10,849 bases of DNA from Simkania sp. (lineage in GTDB: Bacteria; Chlamydiota; Chlamydiia; Chlamydiales; Simkaniaceae): NCBI GenBank assembly GCA_028279205.1, contig JANQSR010000005.1, forward strand, positions 1-10,849, read 5' to 3'. Shown in pieces: positions 5,918 through 10,849 of the stretch. A program made the translations under genes and the position numbers. Positions within the stretch are counted from its first letter, which is position 1. Every line of letters begins with the position of its first letter. Below the pieces are notes generated by a model. That model saw only the letters and a list, made by a program, of their open reading frames with translations. It did not search any database and had not been told where the DNA came from.

Positions 5918-8900
5918 ATGTTAAAAGAAAGCAATATAGCAGAAACCTCAAAAGCTCCCTCCTCGAAAGAAGAGCTTCGAGAGAGTATCAAAATTGCCGA
6001 GAGCACTTGCACGGTTGTGAAACGGAATGGTTTTATCGTCCCTTTCAGACAGGAGAGAATATTTCGGGCGATCGAAGGCGCCCTCCGAGAAACAAAGAAG
6101 ATTGAAACAGCAGGGTCTTTACCCTCCCACCTGCACTCATTGATCACAGACATTTCCAATCAGGTCATAATGCAAGCACTTGAACTTGCAACAAAAAAGG
6201 TCTCTCTAACAGTTGAAGGAATTCAAGATCTGGTTGAAGTTACATTGATGAAAAATGGGGAGCATGATGTAGCGCGTAACTATATCATCTACAGAGATCA
6301 CCATAAATTGATACGTGAAGGGGATCCGCGCAGGCTCAAAATCTACCGAAAAGATACCGAGACTGCCGTGCACTTCAATCCGATTAAGATCGCAGCCTCT
6401 CTTGAGAAAATTTTTAGAAGAACCAATAAAGTTGAAGAGATCACACCCGATTTCATGATTGAAACCGTCAACATGTTGACACAAAAAGTGATGACGGGGG
6501 CAGCCCTCCTTAGCAACGAGGGAAATCGACTTCATGTCCATCACATTCAGGATCTGATAGAAGAAAAGCTCATGGAGGCTGGCTTTTTCCGAGAAGCAAA
6601 AGATTATATTCTCTACCGCCTAGAAAAAGGGCAACAGACACCCCCATCCTCCAATCTTTCTTCGAAAAAAAAGAGAAAACGTCGAAGCAAAAAAGATGAG
6701 AGAACGTTTCAAGTTATCGATCAGAAGGGGGATCCATACGAAATTACCGAAACAGATTTGCTCGAGAAGATCGACCACGCTTGCCGTGATTTTGAACTGG
6801 TTGCACCGCCCGAAGATTTACTCGAGGAGACCCTTCTAAACTTTTATGAAGGGATCAGAGAAAAAGAGGTCGATCAAGCTTTGATCATGGCGGCTAAGGC
6901 CAACATCGAAAAGGATCCCGCCTACTCTCAGGTCGCTTCCCGTCTCCTCCTAGACTCTATTTATCGAGAAACAATCAAAACCCAAGCCATCGATCCAGAG
7001 CTCGATCTCAAGCACCAAAACTATTTCAAGGCATATATTACGCACGGAATAGAGATCGAACGTCTCTCCCCTAAACTCACAGAGTTCGACCTAGACGCTC
7101 TTGCCAAAGCCATGAAGCTCGAAAGGGATGATCATTTCAGATACTTGGGGATGCAAACCCTCTACGATCGGTACTTCATCCACGATAAAGGCCGCCGCAT
7201 CGAGACTCCCCAGATCTTCTGGATGCGCGTTGCTATGGGTCTTGCGATAAACGAGAAGGAGAAAAATCGACATGCCATCCAATTCTACGAAATCTTATCC
7301 ACATTCCGCTACCTTTCCGCAACACCGACCCTTTTTAATTCAGGAACGCTCCACCCTCAATTAAGCTCATGTTATTTATCAACGGTTCTCGATGACTTAC
7401 ACCAAATCTTTAAAACAATTTCTGATAATGCTCAGTTGTCGAAGTGGGCAGGGGGACTTGGAAATGATTGGACAAGTGTACGCGGAGCGGGTGCCTACAT
7501 CAAAGGGACAAATGGACAAAGCCAAGGTGTGATCCCCTTTCTAAAGGTTGCAAATGACACCTCTGTTGCCGTCAATCAAGGGGGAAAAAGGCAAGGAGCC
7601 TTGTGTTCCTACCTCGAAACTTGGCACATCGATATTGAAGGGTTTCTCGAACTTAAAAAAAACACAGGGGATGAAAGGCGTCGGGCTCATGACACCAACA
7701 CGGCAAACTGGATTCCCGATCTATTTATGAAAAGGGTCAAAGAGAATGGACATTGGACCCTCTTTAGCCCAGATGAAGTGCCTGACTTGCACGATCTTTA
7801 TGGAGAGGCATTTGAAAAAAGGTATCTCGAATATGAGAAAATGGCTCAGGAAAATAGACTCCGTATCCATAAAAAAATCGAAGCTGTGCAGCTTTGGCGA
7901 AAAATGTTGAGTATGCTCTTTGAAACAGGCCACCCTTGGATGACGTTCAAAGACTCTTGTAATGTTCGCTCTCCCCAGGATCATGTCGGCGTTGTTCACA
8001 GCTCAAATCTATGCACAGAGATCACTCTGAACAGCTCAAAAGAGGAGACGGCAGTCTGCAATATCGGCTCAATCAATCTGGCCGAACATGTTACGGCAAA
8101 AGGGATCGATGAGGAGAGACTCTCACAAACCATAAAGACCGCCATGAGAATGCTCGACAACGTCATCGACATCAACTTCTACCCGATAGAAGAGACAAAA
8201 AAGGCCAATACGACTCACCGCGCCGTAGGACTTGGATTTATGGGATTTCAAGATGCTCTTAATATTTTGGGTATTAGCTACGCCAGCCATGAGGCTGTCG
8301 AGTTTTCTGATAAGAGCATGGAGCTCATCTCTTACTACGCCATCCTCTACTCGAGTCAATTGGCAAAAATACGCAATCCCTATCCCAGCTACAAGGGATC
8401 AAAATGGGAACGTGGACTTTTGCCCATCGACACCATCGACCTTTTAGAAAGGGAGAGGGGGGAAACGGTTGAGATGGATCGCTCCACTTCGCTCGATTGG
8501 GAGGTTGTTCGAAACTCGATCAAAAAAAATGGGATGCGCAACAGCAACTGCCTCGCTATTGCCCCTACGGCAACCATTGCCAACATTGCAGGAGTGACCC
8601 CTTCGAATGAACCCAACTACAGAAATCTCTATGCAAAATCGAATCTATCGGGAGAGTTCACTATTTCAAATCCCCACTTCGTTGCCAAGATGAAAGAACT
8701 AAAGATGTGGGATGCTGCGATGATCGACGATTTGAAATATTTTGATGGATCGGTTCAAGAGATCGATCGGATTCCAGATGAGGTCAAAAAGCAGTTCCTT
8801 ACGGCATTTGAGATCGATCCAGAATGGATCATCGAATGTGGCAGCCGCAGACAAAAGTGGCTCGATCAATCTCAGTCTTTAAACCTTTATCTACTTGAGC

Positions 8901-9151
8901 CAAGTGGGAAAAAGCTTCATAATATGTACCTGCTTGCTTGGAAAAAAGGGCTTAAAACCACCTATTACTTGCGTACAGTTGCAGCAACTCAGATTGAAAA
9001 GTCAACAATGGACATCAACAAACGGGGGCTTCAACCCCGTTGGATGAAAAATGAGTCTCCCTCTGCTCGTCTTCAAATGCAACAAAAAAGCGGCAAAGAG
9101 GAGAGAAAAGAGTCATGTCGTCTCAAGGAAGAGTGCGAGAATTGTCAGTAA
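5918..9151 (+). CDS. nrdA: Class I ribonucleotide reductase, large (alpha) subunit with three ATP-cone regions
   Basis: The 1077-aa catalytic subunit reduces ribonucleoside diphosphates to dNDPs in the cytoplasm with NrdB. ATP-cone-like regulatory regions lie at about 31-126 (canonical VVKRNGFIVPF), 138-235 and 262-350; the last two are degenerate. A very basic linker (248-262, KKKRKRRSKK) separates cones two and three. The reductase core follows. C485 and C714 are the redox pair, and N697, C699 and E701 form the active-site loop (SNLCTE). PTATIANIAGVTPSNEP is the conserved barrel strand, and Y1016-Y1017 are the radical-transfer tyrosines. The tail ends C1073-x-x-C1076-Q, the thioredoxin-reduced cysteines. 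E. coli NrdA has about 760 residues and one cone; the length matches the chlamydial type. nrdB follows after 41 nt, so they form one operon. It seems intact. Confidence 0.97.
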   Translation: MLKESNIAETSKAPSSKEELRESIKIAESTCTVVKRNGFIVPFRQERIFRAIEGALRETKKIETAGSLPSHLHSLITDISNQVIMQALELATKKVSLTVEGIQDLVEVTLMKNGEHDVARNYIIYRDHHKLIREGDPRRLKIYRKDTETAVHFNPIKIAASLEKIFRRTNKVEEITPDFMIETVNMLTQKVMTGAALLSNEGNRLHVHHIQDLIEEKLMEAGFFREAKDYILYRLEKGQQTPPSSNLSSKKKRKRRSKKDERTFQVIDQKGDPYEITETDLLEKIDHACRDFELVAPPEDLLEETLLNFYEGIREKEVDQALIMAAKANIEKDPAYSQVASRLLLDSIYRETIKTQAIDPELDLKHQNYFKAYITHGIEIERLSPKLTEFDLDALAKAMKLERDDHFRYLGMQTLYDRYFIHDKGRRIETPQIFWMRVAMGLAINEKEKNRHAIQFYEILSTFRYLSATPTLFNSGTLHPQLSSCYLSTVLDDLHQIFKTISDNAQLSKWAGGLGNDWTSVRGAGAYIKGTNGQSQGVIPFLKVANDTSVAVNQGGKRQGALCSYLETWHIDIEGFLELKKNTGDERRRAHDTNTANWIPDLFMKRVKENGHWTLFSPDEVPDLHDLYGEAFEKRYLEYEKMAQENRLRIHKKIEAVQLWRKMLSMLFETGHPWMTFKDSCNVRSPQDHVGVVHSSNLCTEITLNSSKEETAVCNIGSINLAEHVTAKGIDEERLSQTIKTAMRMLDNVIDINFYPIEETKKANTTHRAVGLGFMGFQDALNILGISYASHEAVEFSDKSMELISYYAILYSSQLAKIRNPYPSYKGSKWERGLLPIDTIDLLERERGETVEMDRSTSLDWEVVRNSIKKNGMRNSNCLAIAPTATIANIAGVTPSNEPNYRNLYAKSNLSGEFTISNPHFVAKMKELKMWDAAMIDDLKYFDGSVQEIDRIPDEVKKQFLTAFEIDPEWIIECGSRRQKWLDQSQSLNLYLLEPSGKKLHNMYLLAWKKGLKTTYYLRTVAATQIEKSTMDINKRGLQPRWMKNESPSARLQMQQKSGKEERKESCRLKEECENCQ

Positions 9152-9192
9152 AGAAGGGAAAAAAACTATAAAACTTAAGGAGAAAAAAGCAG

Positions 9193-10272
9193 ATGAGCAG
9201 CATACAATCAGAAGATAGGAGTGATCAAACCTCTGGCCAAGGCGGTGATGTCCACCTCCTAGTTCCTCAAGCCAAGGAAAAACGACTGATTAACTGCACG
9301 GTTGCTGATGTCAATCAGCTCATGCCTTTGAAATACAAATGGGCCTGGGAACATTATCTCAATGGGTGTGCGAACCATTGGATGCCAACTGAAGTTCCAA
9401 TGGCAAAAGATATTGAACTTTGGGGATCAAACCGATTAAGCGAAGCGGAAAGGCTCGTGATTATGCGCAACTTGGGCTTTTTCAGTACGGCCGAAAGTCT
9501 GGTTGGAAATAATATTGTCCTTTCAATTTATAAATTCGTAACCAATGCTGAATGTCGACAATACATGCTAAGACAGGCATTTGAAGAGGCAATTCACACT
9601 CATACCTTCCACTACGTTGTAGAATCTCTTAAACTCGATCAGAAAGAGGTGTTTAATATGTACAACGAGATCAAATCGATCGAGGCTAAAGATGCTTTCC
9701 AGAGCGAGCTCACGGAAGATATTCTGTCTAAATCGTTCACCACAGAGACCGAGTCAGGGGCTCAAAAATTTTTAGAAAACCTCATCGGTTATTACATCAT
9801 CATGGAAGGGATCTTCTTCTACAGTGGTTTTGCTATGATTCTCTCTTTACACCGTCAAAACAAAATGGTCGGAATCGGCGAACAGTTTCAATACATCCTA
9901 AGGGATGAAACTGTCCATCTAAATTTTGGAATCGACCTCATAAACGGGATCAAGGAGGAGAATCCCCCTCTTTGGTCTGAGCAATTTCAAAACTACATCA
10001 CAGAAAAGATCAAAGCAGCCGTCGAATTAGAGGTTCAATATGCGGAAGACTGTTTGCCCAAGGGGATTCTCGGACTCACAGCTCCCATGTTTCGCAAATA
10101 TGTGCAGTACATTGCCGATCGCCGTTTAGAACGGATCGGTTTAAAGACTCAATATGACTCGCACAACCCTTTCCCTTGGATGAGTGAGACAATCGATCTT
10201 AGTAAGGAGAAAAACTTTTTTGAAACGCGGGTAACGGAGTATCAATCGGCCTCTTCTTTGAGCTGGTCATAG
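9193..10272 (+). CDS. nrdB: Class Ic ribonucleotide reductase, small (beta) subunit, Mn/Fe type
   Basis: The 359-aa R2 subunit supplies the oxidant that starts catalysis in NrdA. Metal ligands are all present: E101, E132, H135, E205, E239 and H242. The residue at the radical-tyrosine position (E. coli Y122) is F139 in [11 protein letters not shown], and the first ligand is Glu rather than Asp. Both traits define class Ic (R2c), which uses a Mn(IV)/Fe(III) centre instead of a tyrosyl radical. W63, Y234 and the C-terminal Y350 correspond to the electron-transfer residues W51, Y222 and Y338 of the C. trachomatis protein. The uniform +12 offset means only the N-terminus is longer. AAGGAG (9177-9182) stands 10 nt before the ATG. 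Co-transcribed with nrdA. The C. trachomatis numbering is from memory. Confidence 0.97.
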   Translation: MSSIQSEDRSDQTSGQGGDVHLLVPQAKEKRLINCTVADVNQLMPLKYKWAWEHYLNGCANHWMPTEVPMAKDIELWGSNRLSEAERLVIMRNLGFFSTAESLVGNNIVLSIYKFVTNAECRQYMLRQAFEEAIHTHTFHYVVESLKLDQKEVFNMYNEIKSIEAKDAFQSELTEDILSKSFTTETESGAQKFLENLIGYYIIMEGIFFYSGFAMILSLHRQNKMVGIGEQFQYILRDETVHLNFGIDLINGIKEENPPLWSEQFQNYITEKIKAAVELEVQYAEDCLPKGILGLTAPMFRKYVQYIADRRLERIGLKTQYDSHNPFPWMSETIDLSKEKNFFETRVTEYQSASSLSWS

Positions 10273-10304
10273 GACTTGAGCAATTCCCCATGAAGATTTT
10301 TTAG

Positions 10305-10849
10305 GGGGAAATAAAAAAAACTTTTCGTAAACTCTTTTCGAATAATCAACCAAGTTTGGTCGTAGAAATCAAGTTTAGAAAACATTTAAGAGCAGAATAC
10401 TTGATTCGCTGCGTGCGTCAATTTTTTCAAAAAACATGCGATTTACACTCAAAGAGAGCTAAAATTTCGACTGTCGATTGTCTGATGGCTTGTTTTGGGG
10501 GTTTTAGCTTAAAGTGAAAGTCTCTCTTAGCTTACGAAGAAAATCTGAAAGCAGAAACAACTCTTCATAACTTTAAATCTCTTTATGGCATTACATCTCC
10601 TCCTTCAGATACACACATGAGACCTGTTTTGGACCGCATCAATCGATCTCAAATTCAACCTGTCTTTAAGAAACTTTTTTCAATTGCCCAGCGGGGAAAA
10701 GACTTAGAAGCTTATCAAACAATCAAGGATCACTACCTTATCTCTATTGACGGCACAGGAATGTTTTCTTCTAAAAAGATTCACTGTAAAAATTGCTGCC
10801 AGAAAAACCACAGAGACGGAACAACAACTTACCATCACAATAGCCTCAT
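10305..10849 (+). pseudogene. IS transposase (DDE type), N-terminal part, interrupted by an in-frame TGA and cut by the window edge
   Basis: The plus-strand frame beginning at 10305 encodes a recognisable transposase N-terminus: KKTFRKLFSNN, DCLMACFGGFSLK, then TGA at 10515-10517. In the same frame it continues SLLAYEENLKAETTLHNFKS, DTHMRPVLDRI, KDHYLISIDGTG, HCKNCCQKNHRDG and TTYHH. The D of SIDGTG (10749-10751) is the likely first residue of the DDE catalytic triad, and HCKNCC is a cysteine cluster seen in a group of IS4-like/unclassified transposases found in Chlamydiae and other Gram-negatives. No ATG lies between 10305 and the stop other than M at 10485. The frame upstream is closed by TAG at 10302, 12 nt after an in-frame ATG (10290). 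The stop sits where homologues, as I remember them, read SLKYPSLL, so a nonsense mutation is likely. Translation from ATG 10617 would lack the N-terminus. Confidence 0.7.

Noticed and set aside
6206..6544. 112-codon minus-strand ORF inside nrdA, and other antisense ORFs there
   Set aside because: They lie opposite a strongly conserved coding sequence and carry no recognisable motifs.
1..10849. Defence system, CRISPR array, tRNA, rRNA or riboswitch
   Set aside because: I looked on both strands and saw no direct-repeat array, cloverleaf, or defence-type protein. The genes are mainly core metabolism.

Overview
The window looks like a piece of a Chlamydiota chromosome, most likely from an environmental, amoeba- or protist-associated lineage (Parachlamydia/Simkania/Waddlia-like; I cannot choose between them). 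The main evidence is the ribonucleotide reductase. The small subunit has Phe (F139) where most class I enzymes have the radical Tyr. From memory of the Chlamydia trachomatis R2c protein, all of its metal-ligand and electron-transfer residues recur here at a constant +12 offset. The large subunit is very long (1077 aa) because of repeated N-terminal ATP-cone regions. The order pssA <- / -> nrdA-nrdB also matches the C. trachomatis order as I remember it. The transposase fragment at the end shows that mobile DNA lies next to nrdB.

Layout. (1) 1-2142, plus strand: the 3' part of mazG, a NUDIX hydrolase, and a BioD-like P-loop/DRTGG protein whose start overlaps the NUDIX gene by 13 nt. This is probably one operon, two of whose members clean up nucleotides. 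(2) 2143-2290: a promoter region with a near-consensus -35/-10 pair and, just upstream, a CIRCE-like inverted repeat (the HrcA heat-shock operator). (3) 2291-3019: a zinc-binding SWIM-type protein of unknown role. (4) 3106-4269: a secreted double-SH3b protein. (5) 4270-4596: a gene-free gap between convergent genes, holding a 126-bp imperfect palindrome that looks like a MITE or a large hairpin. (6) 4597-5436, minus strand: phosphatidylserine synthase, preceded by a small ORF that overlaps its start as ATGA. (7) 5437-5917: the divergent region with a candidate nrdA promoter. (8) 5918-10272: nrdA and nrdB. (9) 10273-10849: the left part of an IS transposase reading frame interrupted by a stop codon.

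Functionally, most of the window is core metabolism: dNTP synthesis (NrdAB), removal of unwanted nucleotides (MazG, NUDIX) and phospholipid synthesis (PssA). I see no defence system, CRISPR array, rRNA or tRNA. The items most worth a second look are the CIRCE-like operator before the SWIM gene, the 126-bp palindrome, the small coupled ORF upstream of pssA, and the interrupted transposase.
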